From positions 124,001-188,000 of the forward strand of contig NZ_LXTQ01000030.1 in NCBI RefSeq assembly GCF_001645185.1: a stretch of 64,000 nt of DNA, in the 5' to 3' direction. The DNA comes from Methylobacillus sp. MM3 (GTDB lineage: Bacteria > Pseudomonadota > Gammaproteobacteria > Burkholderiales > Methylophilaceae). The notes under the pieces were generated by a model that searched no databases, was not told the origin of the DNA, and saw only the letters and a list, made by a program, of their open reading frames with translations. Position 1 is the stretch's first letter. The number at the start of each line of letters is the position of its first letter. Made by a program: the position numbers and the translations under genes. This document shows positions 1 through 9,746 of the stretch, one piece after another.

Positions 1-365
1 CCTTCACGCAAGCGCGGTCTGGCATAGCTTTGTGCGACGAGATTGATTGCCTCCGTGGTGCCGCGCACAAAAACGATTTCATCCGGACGGGCGGCATTAA
101 TGAAGCGCTGCACCTTTATTCGCGCCCCTTCGTAAGCGTCCGTCGCACGCTGGCTCAGCATATGCACACCGCGATGCACGTTGGCATTATCCTCGCTGTA
201 ATAACGCGCCTCGGCGTCAATGACCGCCTGCGGCTTCTGCGTCGTGGCGGCATTGTCCAGATAGACCAGAGGCTTGCCGTGAATCTCGCTTTCCAGGATA
301 GGAAAATCGGCTCGCCAGCGCTCTACTCGCATTTCGTCCATCGTCGGTATTTCAACAAGCTTCAT
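1..365 (-). CDS. sufS: Cysteine desulfurase SufS, N-terminal part (gene runs off the window)
   Basis: This is the start of a pyridoxal-phosphate cysteine desulfurase that supplies persulfide sulfur to the SufBCD scaffold. About 121 codons lie in the window; the 3' end is cut by the left edge. The translation begins [18 protein letters not shown] and shows the family's N-terminal features: a stretch reading [11 protein letters not shown], a segment ENANVHRG-like (here [25 protein letters not shown]) that typifies SufS/CsdA group II enzymes, and [14 protein letters not shown]. The PLP lysine and the active-site cysteine loop would lie outside. It is the last visible gene of the minus-strand suf operon, 24 bases after sufD. 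The assignment to SufS rather than CsdA rests on this context. Confidence 0.9.
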   Translation of the reverse strand, partial: MKLVEIPTMDEMRVERWRADFPILESEIHGKPLVYLDNAATTQKPQAVIDAEARYYSEDNANVHRGVHMLSQRATDAYEGARIKVQRFINAARPDEIVFVRGTTEAINLVAQSYARPRLRE

Positions 366-389
366 CACGCAAGCTCCTTTTGGGCTTCG

Positions 390-1706
390 TTAAAGACTCA
401 GGTTCTCCCCTTGCGGCAAACGATCGAGCACCAGACCCTCGATACGGTTGCGCAGGGTAGGATTTTCGATTTTCTCGATGATGTCGTTGGCAAAGCCATA
501 CATCAGCATCGATTTCGCCAGATTGGCGTCTATGCCGCGCGAACACAGGTAGAACAAGGCATCGTCATCCAGCTGACCCACCGTCGCACCGTGCGTGCAT
601 TTCACATCATCGGCGAATATCTCCAGTTGCGGCTTGGTGTCGACTTCCGCCTGGCGGGACAACAGCAAATTATGGTTGGACTGGTCGGCATCTGTTCTGA
701 CGGCGCCCGGATGCACAATCACCTTGCCGTTGAACACACCGCTCGATGCCCCGTCGAGGATGCCGCGATAGGCCTCGCGGCTGGTTCCGTCGGGCGCCAG
801 GTGGTCGATGCGGGTATGGTGATCCATGTGTTGCTTGTCATCCAGCAGATACAGACCGTTCATGGTGCAATGGCAATGAGGGCCGAGCAGGCGCGATGTA
901 ATATCATTGCGCCCGAGGTGGCCTCCCAGTGCGTAGGAATGCGATGCAAACCGGCTATCCGCCTGCTGATCGGCATGAATGCCGGCGATATGCACGGCTG
1001 CCGGCCCTTCCTGCAACAGCTTGTAATGCCGGATATCGGCCGCGGCACCCAGGTTGAGCTCGGTTACCGCATCGGTGAAGTTGTGCGAGTCCAGCGTGCC
1101 CATGTAGTGCTCGATAATCGTCGCGCGCGCACCGGCACCGGCCAGCACGATATTGCGCGGATAAATGGCGACGCCGTGGCCGCTGGCGATGAACAACAGA
1201 TAGATCGGTCCATCCACGACGGTATTCGGCGGCAGGGAAATAACGGCGCCGTCGGTTGCAAAAGCATTGTTGAGCGCGCCGAACACGGTGTGCTCTTCGC
1301 CCTCGAAATAAGGCCGCAGCAATTCGTCTCCATCCTCAAGCCGTTGTGCAAGGCTGCCCAGATGAACGCCTTCCGGCAATTCGCCCATGGCCGACAATTC
1401 TTCCGAAAAATGCCCGTTCACGAACACCATCAGGTGCGTGCCTTCCTGCGCCAGCGACCAGGCATGCAGCGCTGCTTCGGAAGAAGGATCGGGCGGAATA
1501 TCGTCGGGGGCCAGTGAGGCACGGCGCGTGAGCACGGAAACGTCGGTATATTTCCACTCCTCGTCGCGGCGCGTCGGGAAACCCTGCGCGGAAAAACGTG
1601 CAAACGCTTGCTGACGCGCCCGAATCACCCAGGGCACATCGTGGCCGGCGAGCCCCGTGGGGACGCGCTCCAGCTCATCGCTATGCGTGATTTCCATGAC
1701 GTTCAT
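390..1706 (-). CDS. sufD: Fe-S cluster assembly scaffold subunit SufD
   Basis: SufD, 438 residues, pairs with SufB in the SufBC2D complex that builds Fe-S clusters in the cytosol. The N-terminal half is variable. The C-terminal half has the conserved beta-helix pattern, including an NxHNLLLS-type stretch (SNHNLLLSRQAEVDTKPQLEI) and a CTHGATVGQLD motif near residue 370, which are diagnostic of SufB/SufD. Length matches the family. It begins one base after the stop of sufC and is followed by sufS, in the order B-C-D-S. I see no unusual features. Identification is secure from motifs and operon order. Confidence 0.95.
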   Translation of the reverse strand: MNVMEITHSDELERVPTGLAGHDVPWVIRARQQAFARFSAQGFPTRRDEEWKYTDVSVLTRRASLAPDDIPPDPSSEAALHAWSLAQEGTHLMVFVNGHFSEELSAMGELPEGVHLGSLAQRLEDGDELLRPYFEGEEHTVFGALNNAFATDGAVISLPPNTVVDGPIYLLFIASGHGVAIYPRNIVLAGAGARATIIEHYMGTLDSHNFTDAVTELNLGAAADIRHYKLLQEGPAAVHIAGIHADQQADSRFASHSYALGGHLGRNDITSRLLGPHCHCTMNGLYLLDDKQHMDHHTRIDHLAPDGTSREAYRGILDGASSGVFNGKVIVHPGAVRTDADQSNHNLLLSRQAEVDTKPQLEIFADDVKCTHGATVGQLDDDALFYLCSRGIDANLAKSMLMYGFANDIIEKIENPTLRNRIEGLVLDRLPQGENLSL

Positions 1707-2471
1707 TCAAGCCACCTGCCTTGCCCCGTTTTTGGCCTCGACCCAGCCATAGCCATGCAGCTCCAGTTCCCGCGCCAGTTCCGGCCCGCCGGATTTGACG
1801 ATACGGCCTTGTGACAGCACATGCACATAATCCGGCACGATGTAATCCAGCAGGCGCTGATAGTGGGTCACCACCACAATCGCCCGCTCCGGCCCGCGCA
1901 TCGCGTTGACGCCGTCCGCGACCGTCTTGAGCGCATCGATATCCAGCCCGGAGTCGGTTTCGTCCAGTATGGCCAGCAGCGGCTCCAGCACGGCCAGCTG
2001 CAATACCTCGTTGCGCTTTTTCTCGCCGCCGGAGAACCCCTGGTTCACGGCGCGCGTGAGAAAAGCTTCATCCATGCCCAGTCGTTTCATCCGTTCGCGC
2101 ACCAGCCCGAGAAAATCCATCGCATCCACTTCGGGCAGACCGCGCTCCCGGCGGATCGCGTTGAGTGAGGTCTTGAGAAACAGCGCGATGCTGACGCCCG
2201 GGATTTCCACCGGATACTGGAACGCCAGGAACACACCTTCCCGCGCGCGCGCTTCGGGCGGCATGGCGAGCAGATCGTGGTCGAGGTAGGTAACCGATCC
2301 TTGCGTCACCTGATAGCCTTCACGCCCGGCCAGCACCTGTGCCAGCGTGCTCTTGCCGGAACCGTTGGGGCCCATGATGGCATGCACTTCGCCGGCGCGG
2401 ACATGCAGATCAATGCCGTGCAGGATTTCCTTGCCGTTCACGCTTGCATGCAGATTCTTGACTAGCAGCAT
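1707..2471 (-). CDS. sufC: Fe-S assembly ATPase SufC
   Basis: SufC, 254 residues, is the ABC-type ATPase that drives conformational change in the SufB-SufD scaffold. Seen in order: Walker A GPNGSGKST near residue 35, a Q-loop (FLAFQYPVEIPG), the ABC signature in the SufC form FSGGEKKRNEVLQ, and Walker B ending LAILDETDSGLD. There is no membrane partner nearby, as expected for SufC, which is a soluble ABC protein. It lies between sufB (12 bases upstream) and sufD (directly adjacent) and is surely co-transcribed with them. Confidence 0.97.
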   Translation of the reverse strand: MLLVKNLHASVNGKEILHGIDLHVRAGEVHAIMGPNGSGKSTLAQVLAGREGYQVTQGSVTYLDHDLLAMPPEARAREGVFLAFQYPVEIPGVSIALFLKTSLNAIRRERGLPEVDAMDFLGLVRERMKRLGMDEAFLTRAVNQGFSGGEKKRNEVLQLAVLEPLLAILDETDSGLDIDALKTVADGVNAMRGPERAIVVVTHYQRLLDYIVPDYVHVLSQGRIVKSGGPELARELELHGYGWVEAKNGARQVA

Positions 2472-2483
2472 TGCATTCCTCCT

Positions 2484-3903
<1,420 letters not shown>

Positions 3904-3932
<29 letters not shown>

Positions 3933-4416
3933 GAAGCGCCTCCATTGATTCGTTCATGCTGTCGGGTGATGTGGTTCCTTCAATATGCTTGCGCCAGGAG
4001 ATGGCTTGCGGCTCCGGCAATATCAGATCGTTCAACTTCACGTCTGCCAGGATGCCGCGTATCGACTGGCTGATTCGTTGCCAGTTGGCTCGCACCGAGC
4101 ACGTCGATTCGCGTGTGCATAAACCGGGCGTACTGCCGCATTCCGTCAGCCCCATCGGCGCGCCCTCGATAGCATCGATAATGTCTGCCACCGAGATGCT
4201 CTGCGGAGATCGAGACAAGCTATATCCGCCCATTGCTCCGCGCCGCGATACGAGCAATCCGGCATGCGTCATCAGCTTGAGCAATTTGCTCACCGTAGGC
4301 TGCTCCAGGCCAATGGCATGGGAAATTTCACCCGCGCTGATCAAACGCTCGGGCTGCTTTGCGATGTAGCTCATCACAACCGTTCCGTAGTCAGCCAGCT
4401 TGCTCATGCGCAACAT
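3904..4416 (-). CDS. Rrf2/IscR-family regulator of the suf operon
   Basis: A 170-residue Rrf2-family transcription factor. A winged-helix DNA-binding domain fills residues 1-80 ([15 protein letters not shown], then [19 protein letters not shown] and [11 protein letters not shown]). Three cysteines near residue 95 ([15 protein letters not shown], spacing C-x6-C-x5-C) sit where IscR binds a 2Fe-2S cluster, so it probably senses Fe-S status. It is the first gene of the operon and overlaps sufB by 29 bases. An AGGAGG ribosome site precedes the ATG. A 25-bp IscR-type operator lies 19 bases upstream, which suggests autoregulation. It matches the 'SUF system Fe-S cluster assembly regulator' group rather than IscR sensu stricto. 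Confidence 0.93.
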
Positions 4417-4434
4417 GCAAAATCCTCCTTCAGC

Positions 4435-4459
4435 AAATTGGACTGAATTGGTCCTGTAT
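4435..4459 (-). promoter_or_regulatory. IscR type-1-like operator upstream of the suf operon
   Basis: Read on the minus strand, this 25-bp imperfect palindrome starts ATACAGGACC, continues AATTC and ends AGTCCAATTT. It matches the E. coli IscR type-1 layout (ATA at one end, GAC..., A/T-rich centre, AGTC, TAT-like end) at most conserved positions. It sits 19-43 bases ahead of the regulator start codon, where it would cover the promoter. A TTGAAC hexamer at 4461-4466 could be the -35; no convincing -10 stands out. The match is seen in the sequence; binding by the neighbouring regulator is inferred. Confidence 0.72.
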
Positions 4460-4556
4460 GGTTCAACACAGAGAAGAACCCAGGCGGCAAGCCATGGTCA
4501 TATTGTTCAGAACAGATTAAATCGTTGAGGGGAGTTGCAACAGAGGACACATCGTC

Positions 4557-4919
4557 ATGCTTGAAACTGAATTGACCGACAAGAAATGCACCCCTTGCCA
4601 GGGCGGCATCCCACCGCTCAAGCGCAATGAAGCAGAAGCCTATCTAGATCGCGTTCAGGGCTGGGAATTGCAGGACAACGCCACCAAGCTGAAACGGACT
4701 TTCGCTTTCATGAATTTCATGGATGCGCTGGAGTTTGCACGCAAGGTGGGCGAACTGTGCGAAGCGGAAGGGCATCACCCCGATCTCGCCTTGGGCTGGG
4801 GCTATTGCCGCGTGGTATTCCAGACCCACAAAATCAATGGCCTGCACGAGAATGACTTCATCATGGCCGCCAAGGTGAACGAGCTGGCCAATAGACAGGA
4901 ATTTCTCAAGGCTGCATGA
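4557..4919 (+). CDS. phhB: Pterin-4a-carbinolamine dehydratase
   Basis: A 120-residue PhhB/PCD protein that dehydrates 4a-hydroxytetrahydropterin and so recycles the cofactor of aromatic amino acid hydroxylases. It carries the family core: GWELQDNATKLKRTF, FARKVGELCEAEGHHPDL with the catalytic His-His-Pro, and THKINGLHENDFIMAAKVN near the C-terminus. An N-terminal Cys-Pro-Cys-rich extension (KKCTPCQGG) is common in proteobacterial members. No phenylalanine hydroxylase is visible nearby. Transcribed divergently from the suf operon with 140 bases between the starts. Confidence 0.93.
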   Translation: MLETELTDKKCTPCQGGIPPLKRNEAEAYLDRVQGWELQDNATKLKRTFAFMNFMDALEFARKVGELCEAEGHHPDLALGWGYCRVVFQTHKINGLHENDFIMAAKVNELANRQEFLKAA

Positions 4920-5055
4920 CTTGCCGGGCTGAAATGCTTGGCAAGAGAAACCGACGAGTTCCCTAATCGGTTTTGCAACCCGGTCTTTCTATGACAGGGA
5001 AGTACGTCCGCGCCTGTGTCACCAGTCATGAGGCCCAACAGCAAAAGGTGACGCC

Positions 5056-5301
5056 TCAGTCGCCACCTCCGCCATCGCTGCCGCCAGAAGAGTCGGGGCC
5101 GTTCCAATCGCCGCTGGCACCGCCACCGCCGAAGGCGCCGCCGCCCCCGCTAAAAGGCTCGGACGAAGTACCTGAATATTCGCTGTCGTCGACATAGCCA
5201 TCCGCGCCTGAATAAGCATCACGAGTTCGCCGCGGGCGCCTTCTTTGCAGCAAGTACCAGACAAGTGCCAGCCCTGCCACCAGCAACAGAAATGCAGTCA
5301 T
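5056..5301 (-). CDS. Small membrane protein with Gly/Ser-rich tail
   Basis: An 81-residue protein that I cannot name. An N-terminal membrane segment (MTAFLLLVAGLALVWYLL) is followed by an Arg-rich positive stretch (QRRRPRRTR) and then a low-complexity Gly/Ser/Asp tail (SGGGGAFGGGGASGDWNG). The Arg cluster after the helix predicts a cytoplasmic tail. A TTG two codons upstream at 5307 is an alternative start; the ATG is preferred. Tails of this GGGG-ASGDW type recur in uncharacterised bacterial membrane proteins. The opposite strand has a Pro-rich open frame here, but it has no start signals or hydrophobic pattern that make it credible. Confidence 0.6.
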   Translation of the reverse strand: MTAFLLLVAGLALVWYLLQRRRPRRTRDAYSGADGYVDDSEYSGTSSEPFSGGGGAFGGGGASGDWNGPDSSGGSDGGGGD

Positions 5302-5380
5302 GAGCAATGCCCAACAAGGATGTCGAGGAAGTGTGCCTCAAATTAAGCAGGCGCAGCAACATGCGCCTGAGGCGTAATAA

Positions 5381-5872
5381 CTATTGGGATTTGGTGGAGC
5401 GGGAATCGGTGCCGGGATTATCCACGCGCGCGGTTTCGCGCCTCTCCATCGCTGCGCGGTCGCGTGCAGCCTGTATTTCCTCGCGGGTGACGATGTTATC
5501 GCCGTTGGTGTCGATCTGGTCGAATTGGCGCGCCAGACGCGGCATGCGCAATTGAGCCTCGCTGCGTGAGATGGAGCCGACGCCACTTTTATCGGCATTA
5601 TTCAGGCGCTCCTGCATGCGGTCGTGCATCAGACGGCGGCGTTCGGCCAGTTGCTCGCCATCGGGATAAGCCTGGCGAGAATAGCTGTCGAGCACTTCAC
5701 GCAGGCGCTTGCGGGCTTCCGGAGGGAGTTTTTCTTCGAGTACCTGGCGGTCTTCCACCTGGTCTTCATTGGCAGATCGGGAAGAATTCGAGGGCAAATT
5801 CAGAGGGTCCGTCCACGCTGAACGGGTAAACACAAGCAATGCCAGACATGCCAACAGTGAAGGTTTTTTCAT
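5381..5872 (-). CDS. Exported EF-hand calcium-binding protein
   Basis: A 163-residue protein with a signal peptide (MKKPSLLACLALLVFTRSAW, cleavage probably just after) and an EF-hand pair. The second loop, DTNGDNIVTREE near residue 120, has acidic or Asn ligands at positions 1, 3, 5, 9 and 12 and should bind calcium. The first, DKSGVGSISRSE near residue 94, lacks a good ligand at position 5 (Val) and looks degenerate. The middle is charged and helical. It is probably periplasmic. It lies divergent to an OmpR-type regulator gene, which hints at, but does not prove, a link to that two-component system. Exact role unknown. Confidence 0.75.
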   Translation of the reverse strand: MKKPSLLACLALLVFTRSAWTDPLNLPSNSSRSANEDQVEDRQVLEEKLPPEARKRLREVLDSYSRQAYPDGEQLAERRRLMHDRMQERLNNADKSGVGSISRSEAQLRMPRLARQFDQIDTNGDNIVTREEIQAARDRAAMERRETARVDNPGTDSRSTKSQ

Positions 5873-5908
5873 GCAGCCTTTAATTGCTACTTGTCAGTTG
5901 TGAATATT

Positions 5909-5943
5909 TTCGGGCGGGGAGGGGCACAACCTCACCGCCCGAA
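5909..5943. repeat. Strong hairpin between the EF-hand gene and the response regulator
   Basis: An inverted repeat of 9 perfect pairs (TTCGGGCGG with CCGCCCGAA) around a 17-base loop that can extend the stem (GGAGG with CCTC). There is no T-tract on either side, so it is not a classical intrinsic terminator. It sits 37 bases upstream of the EF-hand gene start and could be part of that gene's 5' leader or a protein-binding site. Confidence 0.5.
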
Positions 5944-6080
5944 CATGCGCAACAGCAGCACTTTTCGTCATCGCTCCAACCGGGAGCGGATAACTCTTTT
6001 TAACTACGGAGACCTTGTGGAGATCAAGGTGTGATCAGAATATCGTCAGGATGTAACCAGGATATTTCCGTCTCCGGAAA

Positions 6081-6100
6081 ATTTGTAACGATTTGTAACA
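6081..6100 (+). promoter_or_regulatory. OmpR-type tandem box upstream of the response regulator
   Basis: Two 10-base direct repeats, ATTTGTAACG and ATTTGTAACA, lie head to tail. This matches how OmpR-family regulators bind (10-bp half-sites in tandem with a GTAAC/GTTAC core). A third, inverted copy of the core (TTTTGTTACC) is at 6121-6130 and overlaps a TTGTTA -35-like hexamer at 6123-6128; the -10 (around CTTATT) is poor, as expected of an activated promoter. The box is 72 bases ahead of the regulator start. Autoregulation is the natural inference. Confidence 0.55.
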
Positions 6101-6171
6101 AACTAGAAAGATTGCAATAGTTTTGTTACCAAAATCGTGATCAGACTTATTTTCAGCGCTACCATAGCGCC

Positions 6172-6897
6172 ATGCAAAAAAGAATCCTCATCGTGGATGA
6201 CGACCAGCGCCTGCGCGAGCTGCTGATGCGCTACCTTACCGAGCAGGGCTACGAGGTTCAATCGGCAAGCGACGCGTCCAGCATGGATGCGCTGCTTGCG
6301 GATAACCAGTATCAAATAATGGTACTCGATTTAATGCTGCCTGGCGAGGATGGATTGGCAATCTGCCGTCGCCTGCGCGGCAGTGGCAACAATATGCCGG
6401 TCATCATGCTCACCGCGCGCGGCGACGAGGTGGATCGTATCGTCGGCCTCGAAATGGGCGCGGACGACTACCTGCCCAAGCCGTTCAACCCGCGCGAATT
6501 GCTCGCCCGCATCAACGCGGTACTGCGCCGTCACAAGTCGCAAGCCGCCCATGCGGCACATCATGAAAACATTGCATCCACCATTCAATTCGGCGAATTC
6601 GTGTTCGATCCTGCCGCCCGCAGCCTGCTGCGTAATGGCAGCCCCATCGCGATCACCAGCGGTGAATTCGCGCTACTCAATGCCCTGGCAAGTCACCCAC
6701 GCCAACCGTTGTCGCGCGACCGCCTGATGGAACTGGCGCGAGGGCGCGAACTGGATGCCTTCGACCGCAGCGTGGATGTACAGGTGTCGCGTCTGCGCAA
6801 ACTGATCGAGAGCGATCCTGCGCAACCTCGCTTCATCCAGACAGTGTGGGGCTACGGCTACGTTTTCGTCCCGGATGGCGGATCCCCCACGACATGA
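6172..6897 (+). CDS. OmpR-family response regulator
   Basis: A 241-residue two-component response regulator. The receiver domain (residues 1-120) has the acidic pocket (VDDDQ), phosphoacceptor Asp53 in VLDLMLPGEDG, Thr81 in MLTARGD and Lys103 in LPKPF. A winged-helix OmpR/PhoB DNA-binding domain fills residues 135-235 and ends SRLRKLIESD...VWGYGYVF. It most resembles OmpR by its length and by the EnvZ-like partner that follows, with ATGA overlap at 6894-6897. No Shine-Dalgarno is visible. A small hairpin (GCGCT/AGCGC, 6156-6170) abuts the ATG. Upstream tandem GTAAC repeats suggest autoregulation. Confidence 0.93.
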   Translation: MQKRILIVDDDQRLRELLMRYLTEQGYEVQSASDASSMDALLADNQYQIMVLDLMLPGEDGLAICRRLRGSGNNMPVIMLTARGDEVDRIVGLEMGADDYLPKPFNPRELLARINAVLRRHKSQAAHAAHHENIASTIQFGEFVFDPAARSLLRNGSPIAITSGEFALLNALASHPRQPLSRDRLMELARGRELDAFDRSVDVQVSRLRKLIESDPAQPRFIQTVWGYGYVFVPDGGSPTT

Positions 6898-8195
6898 GCT
6901 TCATGCCCCGCACGCTGCTGGCGCGGATCATGCTGCTGATTGCTTTCCTCCTGATGGCGGGACAATATGCGGCGTTTCGCCTGTTCGAATACGTTGAACG
7001 TGAACCGCGCGCCTCGGCCGCGGCCTTGCAAGCGGTCAGCATCGCCAATCTGACTCGCGCCGCCCTGCTGGCCGCACATGAAGACCGCCGCCTGCAACTG
7101 CTGACCGAGCTTTCGCAAACCGAAGGCGTGCGGGTTTATCCCATCGAAATCTTCGAAATCGTAGAGCCCTTGCCCGACGACCCGCTGCTCCGGCTGATTG
7201 CACACAAAATTATCCAGCAAATGGGTGCCGGCACCGTGGTCAGCATCAACCATCTCGGCCTGCCCGGCCTGTGGGTCAGCTTCTCCATCGACGACGAGGA
7301 TTTCTGGGTCGTGATCCCCAAGATCCGCACCGAGCGGCCAGCGCCCTGGCAATGGGTGGAATGGGCTGCGCTGATGCTGGTTCTCTCGTTGGCGGGCGCT
7401 TACTTTATCGCCGCACGCATCAATCGCCCGCTCCATCTGCTGGCCAAGGCCGCCGACCAGGTGGCACGGGGGCAAACAGCCGACCGGCTGCCTGAATATG
7501 GGGTGCAGGAATTACAACGCGTGAGCCACACCTTCAACGAAATGACCGAAGCGCTGGCACGCCTGGATGCAGAGCGGACCTTGCTGCTGGCGGGCGTATC
7601 GCATGACCTGCGCACGCCTTTGGCGCGATTGCGGCTGTCCGTTGAAATGCTGTCGGCATCCGACTCGCTCAAGGCTGGCATGATCCAGGATATCGAGGAC
7701 ATGGACGGCATCATCCGGCAGTTCCTCGATTTCGTACGCGGGCTGGAAGGTGAAATGGAGCAAAAGGAAGATCTCAATGCACTGATCGAATCGACGGCCG
7801 ACCGCTACGCGCGCAGCGGCCATACGCTGCATCTCAACCTCGGCCCGTTGCCGGAGCTGATGCTGCGTCCGCTGGCGATGCAGCGTCTGTTGGGCAATCT
7901 CATCGACAATGCATTCGCCTACGGCGGCAAGAAGGTCGAACTCATGACGCGCCAGCAAAACGGCACCATTGCATTGAGCGTTCTGGACAACGGTCCGGGA
8001 ATTCCCGCAGAGGACATGGAAAGAGTATTGCGCCCTTTCGAACGGCTGGATTCCGCTCGCGGCCAGGAGGGCGGAAGCGGGTTGGGGCTTGCCATCGCCG
8101 ACCGCATCGCGCGCCTGCATGGAGGCCATCTTTCGCTCCATAACCGCGACAGCGGTGGCCTGGAAGTGCGAATCACCCTGTCCCGTAAAAGCTGA
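6894..8195 (+). CDS. EnvZ-like sensor histidine kinase
   Basis: A 433-residue inner-membrane histidine kinase. TM1 lies near residues 8-28 (LARIMLLIAFLLMAGQY), then a periplasmic sensor of about 130 residues, TM2 near 155-172 (WAALMLVLSLAGAYFIAA), a HAMP linker, the H-box (AGVSHDLRTPLARLRL, phospho-His237), and an ATPase domain with the N box (NLIDNAFAYGG), G1 (DNGPGIP) and G2 (GGSGLGLAI). The start chosen is the ATG overlapping the regulator's TGA; an in-frame ATG 48 bases upstream would add an implausible Arg-rich leader. The stimulus is not evident. Confidence 0.93.
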   Translation: MSFMPRTLLARIMLLIAFLLMAGQYAAFRLFEYVEREPRASAAALQAVSIANLTRAALLAAHEDRRLQLLTELSQTEGVRVYPIEIFEIVEPLPDDPLLRLIAHKIIQQMGAGTVVSINHLGLPGLWVSFSIDDEDFWVVIPKIRTERPAPWQWVEWAALMLVLSLAGAYFIAARINRPLHLLAKAADQVARGQTADRLPEYGVQELQRVSHTFNEMTEALARLDAERTLLLAGVSHDLRTPLARLRLSVEMLSASDSLKAGMIQDIEDMDGIIRQFLDFVRGLEGEMEQKEDLNALIESTADRYARSGHTLHLNLGPLPELMLRPLAMQRLLGNLIDNAFAYGGKKVELMTRQQNGTIALSVLDNGPGIPAEDMERVLRPFERLDSARGQEGGSGLGLAIADRIARLHGGHLSLHNRDSGGLEVRITLSRKS

Positions 8196-8218
8196 GCCCG
8201 ACCGCGAGGGCGGTTACA

Positions 8219-9610
8219 TCAGTCGCCTTCGGGCTCGAACCAGTTCAGCTTGCCGCGCAAGCTGACCACGGTACCGATGATCGTCAGGCAAGGCGCATGC
8301 AAGCCGGCCGCCTCAACCTCGTGCGCAAGGCCGGCCAGATCAGACACCACCACACGCTGCTGCGGCAATGTGCCCTGCTGCACCACTGCCGCAGGCGTCG
8401 AAGCCGGCAAGCCATGGGCCACCAGCTGGCGGCAAATCTCGGGCAGGCCCACCAGCCCCATGTAGATCACGATGGTCTGGCGAGGCCGCGCCAGTACCGG
8501 CCAGTCCAGGTCGACCGTACCGTCGCGCAGATGCCCGGTCGCGAAAACGCAGGACTGGGCATGGTCACGGTGCGTGAGCGGAATGCCGGCATAGCTGGCC
8601 ACCCCGGACGCAGCGGTAATACCGGGCACGACCTGGAAAGGAATGCCGTTTTCCATCAAGGTTTCGATTTCTTCGCCGCCGCGACCGAAAATGAACGGAT
8701 CGCCGCCTTTGAGGCGCAGCACGCGCTTTCCCTCTTTTGCCAAACGCACCAGTAGCTGATTGATATCTTCCTGTGGCAGAGTGTGCTGGTCGCGCTGCTT
8801 TCCCACATAAATACGTTCGGCATCACGGCGCACCAGCTCCATGACCGGCTGGCTCACCAGCTTGTCATACACGACTACATCGCACTGCTGCATCAAGCGC
8901 AATGCCCGAAACGTCAGCAGATCGGGATCACCTGGCCCGCCGCCGACAAGATATACCTCGCCGCGGTGGATTACGTCCGACGCTCCCTCCAGCACGGCGT
9001 GCAACTCCTGGCGAGCGGCTTGCTCCTGCCCGGAAAATACACGCTCGGCAATCGGGCCTTGAAATACGCTTTCCCAGAAGATACGGCGTTGCTGGGAAGT
9101 CTGAAAACGCGCCTTCACCTTGTCGCGAAATTCGCCCGCCAGTTGCGCCAGCCGGCCATACGATGCCGGGATCAGCGTTTCGAGACGCGCACGCACCAGC
9201 CGCGCCAGTACCGGCGCCTTGCCGCCGCTGGAAACCGCGATCACGATCGGTGATCGGTCTACCACCGAAGGAACGACAAAGGTGCAAAGCTCGGGTGCAT
9301 CGACGACATTCACCGGAATATTGCGGGCCTGCGCTGCGATGGAAACCTGACGATTCACCTCTTCGTCATCGGTCGCGGCAATCACCAGTTGCGCGCCATC
9401 CAGCTGCGGCGGCTCAAACCGTGCGGCGACGTGGATGACCTTGCCCTGCGCATGCCAGTCGGACAGCTCCGGACACAGTTCGGGTGACACAACGGTAACG
9501 TTAGCGTCTGCCTTGAGCAGCATGCCTATCTTGCGCAATGCCACTTCGCCGCCGCCGATGACCACGCTGGCACGGCCGCGCAAATTCATGAATATAGGTA
9601 AATAGTCCAT
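8219..9610 (-). CDS. cysG: Siroheme synthase CysG (multifunctional)
   Basis: A 463-residue fusion that makes siroheme, the cofactor of sulfite and nitrite reductases, from uroporphyrinogen III. The N-terminal third is the precorrin-2 dehydrogenase/ferrochelatase ([21 protein letters not shown] with an NAD-binding glycine loop). The C-terminal two thirds is the SAM-dependent uroporphyrinogen III methyltransferase ([50 protein letters not shown]). Length and domain order match E. coli CysG. Convergent with the sensor kinase gene; the spacer holds GC-rich dyads that may terminate both. No sulfite reductase gene is in the window. Confidence 0.96.
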   Translation of the reverse strand: MDYLPIFMNLRGRASVVIGGGEVALRKIGMLLKADANVTVVSPELCPELSDWHAQGKVIHVAARFEPPQLDGAQLVIAATDDEEVNRQVSIAAQARNIPVNVVDAPELCTFVVPSVVDRSPIVIAVSSGGKAPVLARLVRARLETLIPASYGRLAQLAGEFRDKVKARFQTSQQRRIFWESVFQGPIAERVFSGQEQAARQELHAVLEGASDVIHRGEVYLVGGGPGDPDLLTFRALRLMQQCDVVVYDKLVSQPVMELVRRDAERIYVGKQRDQHTLPQEDINQLLVRLAKEGKRVLRLKGGDPFIFGRGGEEIETLMENGIPFQVVPGITAASGVASYAGIPLTHRDHAQSCVFATGHLRDGTVDLDWPVLARPRQTIVIYMGLVGLPEICRQLVAHGLPASTPAAVVQQGTLPQQRVVVSDLAGLAHEVEAAGLHAPCLTIIGTVVSLRGKLNWFEPEGD

Positions 9611-9644
9611 CCATACATTTTACCCTGTCTACCTCAAACCCGCG

Positions 9645-9673
9645 TTGCCATCCTCGCTTGCGTTAACTATAAT
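9645..9673 (+). promoter_or_regulatory. Sigma-70 promoter of the miaB operon
   Basis: TTGCCA at 9645-9650, a 17-base spacer, and a perfect TATAAT at 9668-9673. The predicted start point is near 9680, giving a leader of about 65 bases before miaB. It lies in the divergent gap between cysG and miaB. Confidence 0.8.
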
Positions 9674-9746
9674 GGCGCCTTACTCGACTGTTTTATAGAG
9701 ACATTTTGCAACTCACCAACCCCTTGCGCAGATCGGCGAACCGGCC

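Noticed and set aside
4973-5197. Proline-rich plus-strand frame after phhB
   Set aside because: It is the antisense of the Gly/Ser-rich tail of the minus-strand membrane protein, with no ribosome site.
8196-8218. Terminator between the sensor kinase and cysG
   Set aside because: There are GC-rich dyads (ACCGC/GCGGT and GAGCCCGA/TCGGGCTC overlapping cysG) but no T-tract, so I only mention it in the cysG entry.
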